This document shows positions 26,527-39,400 of a stretch of 64,000 nt of DNA, piece after piece. The stretch lies in assembly GCA_034008185.1 (NCBI GenBank), contig CM067084.1, positions 68,668,612 through 68,732,611 of the forward strand. The letters run 5' to 3'. The notes beneath the pieces were generated by a model, which searched no databases, was not told the DNA's origin, and saw only the letters and a list, made by a program, of their open reading frames with translations. Within the stretch, counting starts at the first letter, position 1, and each line of letters opens with the position of its first letter. This DNA is from Gorsachius magnificus (taxonomy: Eukaryota; Chordata; Aves; Pelecaniformes; Ardeidae). A program made the position numbers and the translations under genes.

Positions 26527-29500
26527 TTAAAGGTTACGAATGCCAAATATCATAGCTAGAATGTGTAATTAAACTGATAACCAAGGTTCTGTAGGTAAAA
26601 TGGTTCTCATAATCAGTGACAGAGTAATGAGTTCATCATGCAAATCTACAGTTTTCAGGCAGGCACGAGCGATTCTTACCTATGCTATGGAAACCGGGAC
26701 CGCAATTTGCCTGTACTAAAAACTCTGCCAAAGGTAGACTATAGAAGATGCAGCTCAGCACCACATTAACAGAGATCTACAACTGTGAGACATCCATCAG
26801 ACTGCAAAACTGTCTTGGATGCACTTGTAAAATCATTCATAGACATCCAGAGAGTGAATGCAAAGGAGGTGATCATTACAAAATAAAAATAAGTGCTTAA
26901 CACTTTCACTGCAAAACTTTGATACTGAACAGATCCTACAAACCTACCCCTAGTCCAAAAATGTTACAGTTATTCTTGGAACCTATTGGTGGTGTAATAT
27001 AGCTTGGAAATTATTCCTAGTAGTTTACTTCGGAATATATTTGAGGTTTTAACAATGATACTTTTAGTTGAAAACAGAGATGAAACAGCCAGGTGAATTC
27101 CTTTTTTATTTACAACAGGTTGATGTAAAAGTCAGGGCACCAATATTAAAAACAAACAAACAAAAAACCCTATCATGCAACAAGCAAGGAATATCAAAAT
27201 AATGGTAATTGAAATAACGTCTGGGTACTTCAGGTAATATGTTAGCTCTGCAGCTCAGATTTTTCCCTTTTGCTTCTGCTAGAATGCCCAGACTATTTTT
27301 CATGTTGCCCAGTATTAGAAGTTGGGGACTTTTTTGGCCAAATGTCCAAAAGGAGAGAACAGAAGACAAAAATCTAACTATATAGATATAAAAGGTGTAA
27401 ATAAATAAATAATAATAACAGTCTTGTGTGTAAGGCAATTTAAATTTTGCATTGTATCAAGTAGAGTGGATTTAAAATGGCAAACAGGGGGATTGAACCG
27501 AAGCAGGAAATTCTGTGATGCACTGTTGTTTGAATATTGCCTGTTTAAGGGACCCTTTGCCTTGCTTCCTTACAACTTATCAAAGCTTTTATGATGTTAA
27601 AAGGCAACTACAGATTTTCACAGCATATGTGTGCACTTCATTCCATTTTATTGAACTAAAATGGTATTTATTGTACTTGTAAAGTTCAGTGAAAAGCTGA
27701 TAGTAAGACTTCAGAAAATGATTAGTGGTATCTTGTTTCTAAATTAATGACAGTTTTGGGGTGCGAAGTTCTCATTAGAAGATACGAACTCTCATGTTGC
27801 ATAAGTACATGCCACATAAAGGAAGATTTCAGGTTCCTTTTCTAACGATGTACTTTTTACAAACTATGTCCTGACCGAGGAAAGGTCATGAGCTGTGACT
27901 ATTTAAATTTCTCTGCAAAACAGTTGTGACCAGGAGGAAAATTACTTCTGCCTGCCAAATTCTCTCTAACCACCTAAACTAGAATTTGTCCAGGACATGG
28001 AGGGAAGATTTTTTCTTGCAAAAAGCCGAGGTGGTGGGATTGAGTCTTGATGGCAAACCAATAAGAAAATTAGAACTAACAGAAGTAACTCTTCCCCTTG
28101 ACCATAGATTCCACAGGCTCACCAATAGATGGGTTGGGAGAAGGGTGGGAGAAAATAAGAACGCAAACAGAAGTGATAATGAGCCTGGTGAGGGATGTGA
28201 CCTGTGGGATGAAAGAAGGCATTTTTCATCTTAAGTGGGTAGAAAATCAAACCTAATCAGAAAATGTAACCAATATTGGTGCATAAGTGAGATTCTTCAA
28301 GGTCTAAACTTCCTTTACTGATATTTGAAACTAAAGAAAGCAGAAAAGGAAGTCGGGTTTTGTTTCTCAGGTCTCTCCAAAGAAGAGGAGAGGTGAGCTA
28401 TAGACTTCGGTGCATGCTGTTATTTCTGTGGAAGCTGAAAACTCTGCAACCATTTTAAAAAAATAACCAAAATATTTTGTTCACCTTGAACCAGAACACT
28501 TGAAATACTCCCTTGAGCAAAATAGCCTTTATTTCAAGAAAATATTAAAACCCAAAATATTCCTTCATTGAGAAAATAATTTGGTAAATGATGAAGCATG
28601 AAATGATATGATAAAAATGGAACAGCATATCCTAAGCTATACACACTTAAAAGGAATTTTAGGAGTTAAGCTTCGTAAGGCAGTAGAAAAACGTAGAGAT
28701 ATAATTCACAAGTTAAGATATTAACATTTGAGAAGGACAGCCCTACATAAATTACAGGTCATACAATTTTCACTTCTGAAACTGCTTTACTGGATGATCC
28801 AGGGTTCATATGTGAACACCTGCATATTTTTACTAGAGCTGGGAAGCCTGGTATAGCAACATTTTCCCATTTGTCTTCAGCCATGGTCTAGCTGCCTGCA
28901 TTTGAGTCATCTTTAGTGAAGTACAGGCTTAGACAAGCTACCCTACAGTTGCACTGTCACTATTCTAAAAGCCTGGTGGCATCTGGTGGTGTCTAACAAG
29001 GCTCAAATAATGAGGACAAAAGCCTGATTCTGATCCATATTTGAGATCACTAAATTACAGAATGATACCAACGAAGCATAGGGTTTTCTAGCATTTGTTC
29101 AAGTGGAAACAAGAATTTTTGCTGTTCTGAAAAACTGGCACTAGTTATTAGGATATAAAGACATAGAAAGATTCATGTGGCAGGCTTTTAAAAAGGAGCG
29201 GAACACTGCAAATGACATTGGGAGCATCTAGAGGCACAGAGAGCAGCACATCTTTGGGACTGGCTGTGAGGTGGCCGCCTCACGCACGTGTGCTATTGAG
29301 AGATGAGCAGCTCTTCCCCCACATCCCAAGTGAAGGTTGAAGGCAAACAATTTGCCAGAGGAGCTCTGTGACCAACAGCCACCTCAGCAGCCCAGGACAG
29401 CTGAACAACACAATTCATTCGGAGTAACAGTGGAAAAAATACAACTTTTATGACTCTTTAACCCCGTTCAATGCTGAAGAAGAAATGGAAATCTTCTGTT

Positions 29501-29824
29501 GGCACTGCTTTGCCAGTGAGCTTGTATTTAATTTTCCTTTGAGACCTTAAACAAATCCGTACAGCATCCGTATCTGTTCCTAATCAGTCATGTTAGGCCT
29601 TCTCCTGATCACCAAGGTCTATCGCTCACTCGTGACACACAGGGAAATTCTTGCTCATGTGCAGTCTCTTGGGTTTCCTCTCCCGTTCCTGTCAGTCCCG
29701 CTCTTTGGAGCCGTCTGGCTGGCAGTCCCTTTTGTTGTATGAAGGCTGTTAATGCCTGGTGAACTCTTTAAAATGGTTTACTTTATTTCCTGAAATGTGG
29801 CTGGGTAAATTAAGTATTTTTTAA

Positions 29825-29860
29825 TCTCTCTCTCTCTCTTTTTCTTTTTTTCTTTCTTTT
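29825..29860. repeat. CT microsatellite and pyrimidine tract
   Basis: A perfect TC repeat of about 14 bases is followed by T runs broken by single C. It is simple sequence in intron 3. Confidence 0.85.
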
Positions 29861-32403
29861 TAAATTTTTTCTTCCTTTAATTTTAGAGTATTTAGGACCT
29901 TTTTAATATGTTTTGATACGCCAGCTTCAGGATGCCCCATCAATAACTATTGAGTTGCCCGTGGGTCCTTCTTTTGCTCTCTATTTAGCACAAGTGATGC
30001 CACATGCACGTTAACTGCATAGTTAGTGACAATGGCTGATGCTCCAATCCAGATGAAAAAATATCTTTAATTAGTGTTATCACAACCTTTGACAAGTATA
30101 GCCTGCTTTAATGACATCCTATATGCATTATTCTGTAACTATTCTAATGAACAGTTTCATTTCACATTCTAGAAAGTAATTTTTGTTTGCTTTTATCTCT
30201 CTTACTCAGGAGACATCTGAAAACTTTGCATGTCACCAAGGCTCTTGTGCTCTCCTAAGTTGTCTGTGCTCTTTCCCAGTGACAAGAGAAAAATGGGGCC
30301 CTTCAAATTGTTGTCCAGCCTCTGTTCAGGCAAGGAACCCTAGCTGAACAGCACCTTCTGCAACCTCACAGGCTCAACCTGGTTTTAAGCTACAGGACAT
30401 AAGAAACCCAGGGTGCTGTCGGAAGCTTCAGAGTAATGGAGCGGTCAGACACAATGGGGCTGGGGAGCAGTGCTGTGGGCAGCGCTTCCCAGCCCTGTGG
30501 ACAGGAAAGGGCAGGAGTCACAGCCGAGGCTTCCAGCCAGGCTGGCCGTGGGGGCTGCTGGCGCTGGGGCCCAGCTGGTTCCCTGGTGCATCGGCAGAAA
30601 CCAGCACGCTCCCTGCTTACACAATGTTTTCCCTTGTTTAATCAGTCACGTGTGAAGCGATTCAGTTTAACCTTGGGAAGATGCTTTGTTTTATTCATTC
30701 ATAGCTCCCAGAAGTGGAGAACCTATAGTTATTGTGAAATTAGATGATAGTGTCCAACAAGCGTCTCCTTCTCTGAGACATGGTGCTTTTTGTCACAGTC
30801 TAGAATCAGTGGTAAAGACAAAATCTTACAACTATCCATTGATTAACCTGGGAAAAAAAGGTATTATTTTCAATCTCCTGTCTTACTTACTTGGGGAACT
30901 TGATTAAATAATAAAGGGGAAAGTCCCAAGTAAGCTTACAGGACTTTCACCCATGCTGTCCTCTACCCTCTTCCACATTCTCCATGAATACTGAATTTCT
31001 AACCTGAAGCTGCAGCCGGATCATAAAAGCATCATGCGTACCATCGCACCTGCAGACCCTTCTTCTAAGGACCGATCTAGGAAACTAAGATGTGGTGGTT
31101 CCTGCCTCTTCAAACACTGAGTCTTTGGGGAAAAATCAGATCTGTAAGTAAAGTACAGGGAGATCACAGCACACAGATGAGCGAAAGAAGGCAGGTAACA
31201 AAGTAGTGTTAAGTGAGGAGTGATCCTTCTTTCTCAGCTCTTTAACATCCTCTTGGCACCACCTTGATGCTTCCTCCCTCTACCAGAGCCCACACCCCGA
31301 CGTCTCCTCGCAAGGTAACCAAGCAGGCTGTTGCTTCTAACCCAGGCTGGTTCTTGCTCTTATGGAGAAACTGTGAAGACTAAACAGAAGGGCAGTTCAA
31401 AATGTCCTTTTCTTCTTTAAATCTACCCTCCAAAATATGTGAGCCGGGGGGAAGGCAGGAAGGAGAGAGATCTCTTTGATCCCTCTCGTGCTTCTGACTT
31501 CTTCTTTCTCTTTACATGTGTTTATATTTTTATAGGAGTACAATCTTTTTGGAACAGCAATCCTTTAACTATGCATTTGAAAAGCATGCTGCGGGTGCTT
31601 CTGTAACATTACCAATAACTGCCCAATACTTCTGCTGCACAGAAGATGGATGGGCCATTAATTAGGTTCTGTTGTTTCTTAGCCTTTAATTTAATGTAGG
31701 TTTCCATGACAGCAAAGAGAGAGAAATCAGTCAAAGCCAACAGTTAAAAGTGACAATTTGCATTCTGGTCACTAGTCTTAAAAATGTGATGTACATTTAA
31801 ATAATTAGATTGCCTGGGTGTTTGGTCACATGTTATACTGCTGTCTCTTCATTTACAGCAGTCTTCTGTAAAAATGTAAACTATTATGGGATGCTGATCT
31901 GCAATTCTGACTCTGCTATTTACAGAGAAGTCCATTCAGATCCAATAAGGATTTTTATCCTAACTAATGCAGTAGTAGTAGTAGTAATAAAAGTAGGGTG
32001 GGAGCTGTTATGCTGTTGGCTAACTACATGTTTATATGGAAGTTGTATACACACATGGCTGAAAGTAGTTTTAACAGAAAATTTAACAGAAAATGGTGTA
32101 TTGACTAAAATCTATTTTTTCTCTTTCTTCTCCATGCCTTCCTTCTACTAGAAAAAATCAGAATATCCAGAAACATGTTGATTCTCTAGTGTTGACCCCA
32201 ATTCTCCTGCAAGTTGTAGTGTGATGCATTTGCTTACTGTTTCGTTCAAGAGAAAAAGACAATTTACATATATTTACACACTTTTTTTTAGAGAAAACTT
32301 GTTTTTTACCATAAGACGTGTTTAAAAAAAAAACTTCTTTAAACATATGATTTATATTACTGTTCTTAATCATCAGTGCTAGCCCATAGCACAGGTATTT
32401 GAG

Positions 32404-32640
32404 ATAGAATCATAGAATCATAGAATCATAGAATCACCTCAGTTGGAAAAGACCTTTAAGATCATCGAGTCCAACCGTTAACCTAGCAGTGCCATCCCAC
32501 CACTAAACCATGTCCCTAAGCACCTCATCTATCCTTCTTTTAAATACCTCCAGGGATGAGGACTCCACCACCTCCCTGGGCAGCCCATTCCAGAGCCTGA
32601 CAACCCTCTCGGTGAAGAAGTTTTTCCTAATGTCTAGTTG
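32404..32640 (-). mobile_element. CR1 LINE 3' fragment
   Basis: Read on the minus strand, this is the last 235 bp or so of a CR1. Tandem ATAGAATC units at 32404-32436 are the reversed 3' terminus. They are followed by the GGTTGGACTC-type 3' UTR block and antisense C-terminal reverse transcriptase codons (the region that reads as a CCTGGAGGTATTTAAA motif on the minus strand). The element is cut off near 32640, where similarity fades. It lies antisense to STK32B in intron 3. Confidence 0.92.
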
Positions 32641-34338
32641 TAGGCTTCCCTGTGTAGAACTGTAAAAAGGGGAAATATGAAGTCATTGTAAGTTTTCCTA
32701 AATGCTGGCAGAGGATAAATTTGGTTTGAATACTCTCTTGCTGTCAGATGGATCTGATTTAGGTTTACAAAATACAGCAGCCTTTTCCAGAATGGTCAGC
32801 TGAATTTGTATGGACAGTGTCTCCTACTTTAAACTGCTATTTCTGTTTTGTGTGACGGAAAGCACTGGCATATTTTGTTGAACCACGCACATACAGAATA
32901 TCTCCTCCTATTTTCAGCTGTCTTTCTGGAGCATCAGGGTCTGTGAGTATATCTCCTAAAATAGCTCCAAACGTAATTAAACATGAGGTGTTGCATCTGT
33001 GTCTCATTGGCACAAGCCAGAGAAGTTACTGCTTTTTCTAAGAGCAATTTGAAGCAGCAGAACCTTCAAAATCCAAATGTTGGGGTCAGACACCTGTGGG
33101 ATAGTTGTCACATTGTATGACAAGCTGGGCAAAAGTGTCCAATTAAATTATTCAGCATGTTCTGTTGAAAAATACTTCACAGCAAGTAGATCTGGCTGAA
33201 CACTCTCTGACCTGATCAGACCCTGTTCTTGGTGGCATGCAGAAGATGATCAAATAATCAAAGTTGTGTGCTTCACGCCCTCCCCAAACACCCGCAGCCT
33301 CACCCTGCATCATTCTAGAGGTAGTCTTCTGGATGTCTGTGAAGGCTCAAGCAAGTGACTGCAGTTGATCTTACAGGGAGCAAGCCTAGATACATATCCA
33401 CCCTGCTCCTCCAAACTGGCAATGTACTGTGCATAACAAATGGGATTTTGTACCTTATACCCCTTTCTACATATAGGAGAGACTACATTGCAAATGGTAG
33501 AAAACTCTGCACAACTCAAAAAACCAAACCACTAAACAGCACAAGGATGGAGGGAGGTTGAGTGGTGGAAGGAGAACTTGCTTGTTTCCTTTGGGTTTTT
33601 TAAAGAAACCAAACACTGGAAACAACTGCAGTGGAAGAGAAGACAAGCTCATGTCCAGGACTCTGGAGACAAGTGGTCTTGCTGAAAGGTTTAACTGGGA
33701 TGTGCGTTATAAACTTCCACTGAATAAGTAACAGTGGACTGGAGTAAGTGGTTGCTGTTATTACTTGACTTTGAGGATAAATATGAGGCAAAAATGATTT
33801 ATTTAAATCCTGCCTTTGATAATTAAAAGGTCCACTTTGTACAGGAAAGGTTTGCTTTGGCAAACCTGTTACTTCTGTTAATATTTTAGGAAAGCAAAGC
33901 ATTGGCTGCTGAAGAAAACAAGGCACTTGTAAAGCCTGAGGATGCATGTATGGATGTGGTAGCTATGTGAAAAAGAATACTCTGAAAGTGGGTTTGATGT
34001 GTAAAGATGTGATGAGAGTAAAAAGAATCACAAATGAAAGCCCAGACTGAACCTCCTGATACAGGATGTATCGCAGAATTAGGTCATTACAAAAATGGCT
34101 GGGTTGAATAGGAGTCTGATTACAGTGATGACAGCCTGCATTCAAAGAGAAGGAATTACAGGAGGGTGTTAGAGAAGGGTTCATTATTTGTGGGGATACT
34201 CAAACCCCTCCTCTTTGGCTCCATTTATTTCAGAGTAATTCTGCCTCTCCCTCTATGTACTGCTGACATGATCTGAGTACAAGACAAATTGAAAGCAGAA
34301 ATGACAGTGAGAATGGTAATGGGGCCTTCTGGAAACAA

Positions 34339-34343
34339 ATAAG
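34339..34343. repeat. Target-site duplication, left copy (ATAAG)
   Basis: The pentamer ATAAG directly precedes the TG edge of the solo LTR and is repeated exactly at 35289-35293. Confidence 0.85.
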
Positions 34344-35288
34344 TGTGGTGGGTTGACCCTGGCTGGACACCAGGTGCCCACCAAAGCTGCTCTGTCACTG
34401 CTCTCCTCAGCTTGACAGGGGGGAGAAAATACAACGAAAGGTTCGGGGGTTGAGATAAGGACAGGGAGATTGCTCAGCAATTGCCATAATGGGCAAACCA
34501 GACTCAAATTGGGGAAATTAGTTTAATTTTTTACCAATCAAATCAGAGTAGCATAATGAGAAAATAAAAACAAAATCTTAAAACACCTTGTCCCCACCCC
34601 TCCCTTCTCCCTGGGCTCAACTTCACTCCCGATTTCTCTCCCTCCTCCCCACAGCAGCACAGGGGGACAGGGAATGGGGGTTGGGGTCAGCCCATCCCAC
34701 GCTGTCTCTGCCCTCCTTCCTCCTCAGGGCAGGACTCCTCACACTCCTCCCCTGCTCCAGCCTGGGGTCCCTCCCACGGCAGTCAGTCCCCCATGAACTG
34801 CTCCAACGTGGCTCCTTCCCACGGGCTGCAGCTCTTCACGCACTGCTCCAGCCTGGGTCCATCCCTCCCACAGGGTGCAGTCCCTCAGGAGCAGACGTGG
34901 GTCCCCGTGGGGTCACCAGCCCGGCCAGCAAACCTGCCCGGGCTCCTCTCCCCACGGGGCCACAGGCCCTGCCAGGAGCCTGCTCCAGCGGGGTCCCTGC
35001 CCCCGCTGCGCTGGCCTGGGGTCTGCAGGGCTGTTTTCTCTCACATCCTCTCACTCCTCTCTCCGGCTGCTGTATGCAGCAGGTTTTTTTTCCCCCCCTT
35101 CTTAACTATGTTATCCCAGAGGCGCTACCACCATTACTGATGGGCTCAGCCTTGGCCAGCGGCGGGTCCACCTTGGAGCTGGCTGGCATTGGCTCTATCG
35201 GACACAGGGGAAGCTTCTGGCAGCTTCTCACAGAAGCCATCCCCGTGGCCCCCCCGCTACCAAAACCTTGCCACGCAAATCCAATACA
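34344..35288 (-). mobile_element. Solo LTR of an avian endogenous retrovirus
   Basis: This 945-bp GC-rich block has TG at its left edge and CA at its right edge and sits between two identical ATAAG pentamers, as expected for an integrated LTR. Read on the minus strand it starts TGTATTGGATTTGCGTGGCA and ends CCAGGGTCAACCCACCACA. I recall very similar sequence as a common solo LTR in neoavian genomes, with TATA-like and polyadenylation regions; here the AATAAA-like part appears degraded. No gag, pol or env, primer-binding site or second LTR is next to it, so it is a solo LTR left by recombination. A 5-bp duplication is compatible with an ERVL-like class, but the class is an inference. Open frames across it are by-products of its GC-rich composition. 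Confidence 0.88.
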
Positions 35289-35293
35289 ATAAG
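35289..35293. repeat. Target-site duplication, right copy (ATAAG)
   Basis: The pentamer ATAAG directly follows the CA edge of the solo LTR and matches 34339-34343, which fixes the boundaries of the element. Confidence 0.85.
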
Positions 35294-36189
35294 TCTTGGG
35301 GATGAAGGATGGATTCACTTTTGATCTGTAAAGGGGTACAGAAAGAGTATCTGGAATCCTGTTCTGCTGGATCCAGGAGACTGATCTGACAGCCAATATG
35401 CAAAGAGCCTCTAAAGGACGTGGTAATGTGGTGCATCTATGAAACTAACACAGAAAAGCACAAGCCCTGCAGGGAGAAAAGAGCATGGAATGGGACAGAA
35501 GCTTTGGTAAAGAAGTAAATGCAATTCTAGCAACTTTCAGGTCAGACAAAGTACAGCAGAGACCAGTGCTACAGGGTCCCAGGGAAATGGGAGTGCCTCA
35601 TATTTAAACATGAAGAGTTACTATGAAGAGTAAATACGCTACAGAAGGAAGTGCCCAAACTGTTGGGAAGCAGCAGATACTTAAGTACTCTGCCAAAGAA
35701 ACCCTTTTCCCCTGAAAGAGCCAAAGTTTTATGGTAACTTGAAAACAGGAACAATCATAATTCCAGTAAGTGGCACCTTTCCCTGCAGTAATGCTGGTTT
35801 GGCCTCTGACATAAACTAGTGTAAATATCTCTTAAAGACTATTTTGTCTCGACTCCATTCTTGTTTGCCAAAAAGAAGGGAGAAAATAGGACAGCATAAA
35901 ATGCTATGATGTGAAAGGTATCCATGCCTGTAACTTCAGTAGCTCCTAATCCTTGCAGAGGCTGCTGTGCAAGGAGGGCTCCTGTAACCCACCCCTTGGG
36001 TCCCTCTGTGGTGGGGCAGGGAGGTGGGAGGGCTGAGAGAAGAGCTCTTCTGGAGGAAGAAAGAAGCTTCCTGACTTTGGTGGTGGGGGAAAAGTTGTAT
36101 GATGGAATGAGCAGGGGGGAGATGAAGTCTAACTCTGGTGGGAAAACTAAGGATTCTGTGCCAAAAAATTGCTACAGGCTGAAACAGTC

Positions 36190-36203
36190 TTTTTTTTTTT
36201 TTT
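36190..36203. repeat. T14 homopolymer
   Basis: Fourteen T in a row are followed by GTCTTTTTATTTATTTA. No retroposed gene or SINE body that this could terminate was recognised nearby. Confidence 0.85.
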
Positions 36204-36443
36204 GTCTTTTTATTTATTTAAGGGTCTTTTGTATACCTTTTTTTCCTTTTCCAAACTATGTAGACCATCCCGACTTGTATTTCCCACATGAGATCTACCT
36301 ATCAAAGCACCACACGAACTCACAGGAAAAAACACCTTAGAAAACTGGACTATGGTTCAGTTTGAGCAAAATACAGGGAAGACTCTTACTTTAGGTGGGG
36401 TTTTTTTTGTCTTGGTTTGGTTTTTGTTTTGTTTTAAGTTATT

Positions 36444-36471
36444 GTTGCAAGGCAAAAGTTGCAAGGCAAAA
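36444..36471. repeat. 14-bp tandem duplication
   Basis: Two perfect adjacent copies of GTTGCAAGGCAAAA. It is a small local duplication with no evident role. Confidence 0.9.
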
Positions 36472-39400
36472 GATGCTGTAAAGATGCCTTCTACTCTTCT
36501 GAAGTCTTAGGCTAATAAATGTGTTATGTTCTTCACTGTGGAAGATAAAGCTTTCTATCCAGATTGACAATGCAAATGTCCTTCTGCACTCAAGTAATCA
36601 TAAACTTTCTTTCATGACCTTGAGAAAACCTAGCTAGCTAGAGTTCGTTCTTGTCTTTTGAGTTTGACAAGTTGCAGTGGGTTGTTTTGCAGATGAGCTT
36701 TTTTTGAACTATGAATTCAACTGAAGCTAGCACCTCTTCCCTAGAAAAATGTGAGGGGAAAAATTTCCGGTATTTGAAACTGCTGGAATAGCATATTTTT
36801 AGTACAGAGGCCACAGATTCAAGGTGTTCATTCCAAAACTCATGGGCTCATTAGTTCAGATCACTTTTGATGGAAAATGAACTGAGATGACCCAAACTGG
36901 AATGTATTTGTCCTTGTTACAGAAATTTAAAGTGATCATGAAGAAGTAAACGAATTTATCCATAGCACAGGAGTAAATGCCAGTCCTTTTTGGAGAAAGA
37001 GGAAAAATTTTTGCAATGAATAGTCAATAGCAGAAAGGTAGCTAAAACATCTGACTGCATTTTATTAAGTTCTTTAAGGCTGTGTCTGTATTGGCAAGGA
37101 TCATGCTGCTTGCCCTCTGGGAATGGATTTCTAGAGTAAAACAGCTGTTGCTGAGGTTCTCATATCCATGCTACGTTCATTTCAGGGTGCTTTGCTTCAG
37201 ACTAAGTCTAGTTTGGGCCTGTGGACCGAGTCCCCGGTGGTGTACACTAGGTACATCTTTAAAGAGTGTCTTCTAGTTCCTTCCGAAATGACTCAGCTCG
37301 GAGACTGCTCTGGAAAGTGTTATCGGACCACAGTAACTGGGGCTGTGGGGAAAATTACGTCAGAAATGTGCTCTTTGTCTAAACTAAAGCATTACTTTAG
37401 ACACATTTTGTATTGTCTCCTGGATGTCAGTAGTTCTTAATATACGTATTGAGCTTTAGGCTTATGCCACTTAAGAGGCCTTTAAAAGCACAACTGTAAC
37501 ACCTTGCTTAGACACTGAAATCAAGAGTCTATCATAACGAATGGAAATAGCAAATGCCTTCCAGAGGACACTCTGATGTCCAATAGACCACCAATATATT
37601 GCACAAAAAGTTTATATAGACTTGCACGTACAAAGCTTTACTATCAGGGTCCAAAACTGGAGCCATATATTGACTTCAAAGTTACTGGAGAGAATGAGGG
37701 TATGGGGGGGCAGAAGCACGAGAAGGAAAAGGAGAGGAAAAACAGGAGAATAAACTCAATAGTGGCCAGCTGGGAGAAGTGGTAGGGCCCCCAATGAGCA
37801 CTATTACCAGTGCATAGGTGTTTCCCAGCACTGTTCTCTGGGAGATTTATAGCTTTCATCAGGATTCCCTCAAACTCCATGTCAGTTGTTCTTGCTTACG
37901 GTGGCATGAGCACCCATCGGAGCACCCTTCTGCAGGTGCATGGGTTGTATGCTGGCTGGCTGCTAAGCTCTGTACATCCATATTGTTGGTTAATATTTTG
38001 GGGTATGTAAATGACTAGGTACTATGTTATCTATGGGTCTGTAAAGTTATGAACTAGAAGCTGAGAGGGGAATGTGAAGAGTACGGGGTTACAGACTAAA
38101 AGCTAGAAGGCCAATCCACAAACACAACGCTACAGAATCTGGCAACGTGGCACCATGAAGGCAAAGCACTTGGACTGCTTTCCCCTGGGGTGAAGGCTCT
38201 GCCACAGTGTCTTTGGGGTGTGCAAGTAAAAGGTTACAAGTGGAGGGTGGGCAACATAATTGGAAATGAAAAGCCCTTCCTCAGTATCCCAGTAGTTAAG
38301 GCACCTAAGACACCATGCAACAAATATTATTTTGGAATCAGTCTCCAAGGACCTGGTTCAGAGCAGTGAAAAGCTTTAACCCTTATTAAGTGGTAAGCAC
38401 CCTACAGTTCATACCATAGATAACTATATCTTTGCCCTTTCAGACATCTACTACTGATTTAAATGCCATTGTGTTCAGAAAAGCCTCTTGCTAATTGCTA
38501 GTCTTAAATATTTGCATTGTGCTGCTTCCAACCACTGGGTGTAAAATTACTTGATCAACATTTTAAGGTGGTGGCTTCTTTAGAGCAGAATCATTGATTC
38601 TAATAGTTTAAATCAAAGATAAAGGACTGTCATCATTCAACATCATTACCGCATCGTAATTAGAGTTAGGTACTTAGTAATAAGTAATAATGGTAGAATA
38701 CAAAAATGATAACTGGAGACTTTAATAATTAAAGTTGCTAATGGTGTGTCATAAACAGCAGCTGAAAGAGAGGAAATGAAAGATGCATCTGTGTGGCACT
38801 TTCAGCCGCCAGATCTGTTTCTGCTTTAGCAGGAAGCAGCCAGGTTATCAGAACAATTTTTATCTTTCAGAGAAATAAATAGCCAACTGTAGAGGGAACT
38901 GGTACCTGTCCTTCCTTCAGTGAAGCGTGTGTCGATCTGATGAAGCTGGCTGTGCTCTCTTTTCAGCTGAAGTTCTTATCTATATAAGAAAAGAGAAGGA
39001 TACATCTGTAATGCCAGAATTATTTATCCCTGGTGTAGATAAAAGATCAGGAGCCGTCTGTGAAGAGACGAATTATTACTTGCCCTTCATCTAGACTTTC
39101 CCTACCCTTGAATTTCCTCGGTTTCTGTAGGACTCTGTAGGTGAGTGCTACCACATGCGCTGGCAGAGCATCAGTGGCGTGTGCCTTTCCTCTGGGTGGG
39201 GACATCACACTTTTCCCCAGCCTTCTGAAGAGTACTGCAAGGAAAACATACCCTGCGGGTTATTTAGCCTCAGTTTCCACAACGCTAAAAGGCACATATA
39301 TACACAGCAAAGATGGAAATTTCTCTCACTTCAGGAAGAGGTTCCTGAGATCCAGTGAATTTACTACTAGCAGTTTAGCAACTGTAATTTTTGTCTTGCA

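Noticed and set aside
30436..30747. ATG-initiated 103-codon open stretch on the + strand in a GC-richer patch
   Set aside because: There is no recognisable domain and no splice or promoter context, and the frame changes composition midway.
32404..32436. Regularly spaced short repeats resembling an array
   Set aside because: They are the tandem 3' terminus of an antisense CR1 with no spacers, so not a CRISPR-like array.
34588..35292. 234-codon Pro/Ser/Leu-rich open stretch on the + strand
   Set aside because: It lies within the solo LTR and on its antisense strand; the open frame follows from GC-rich repeat composition.
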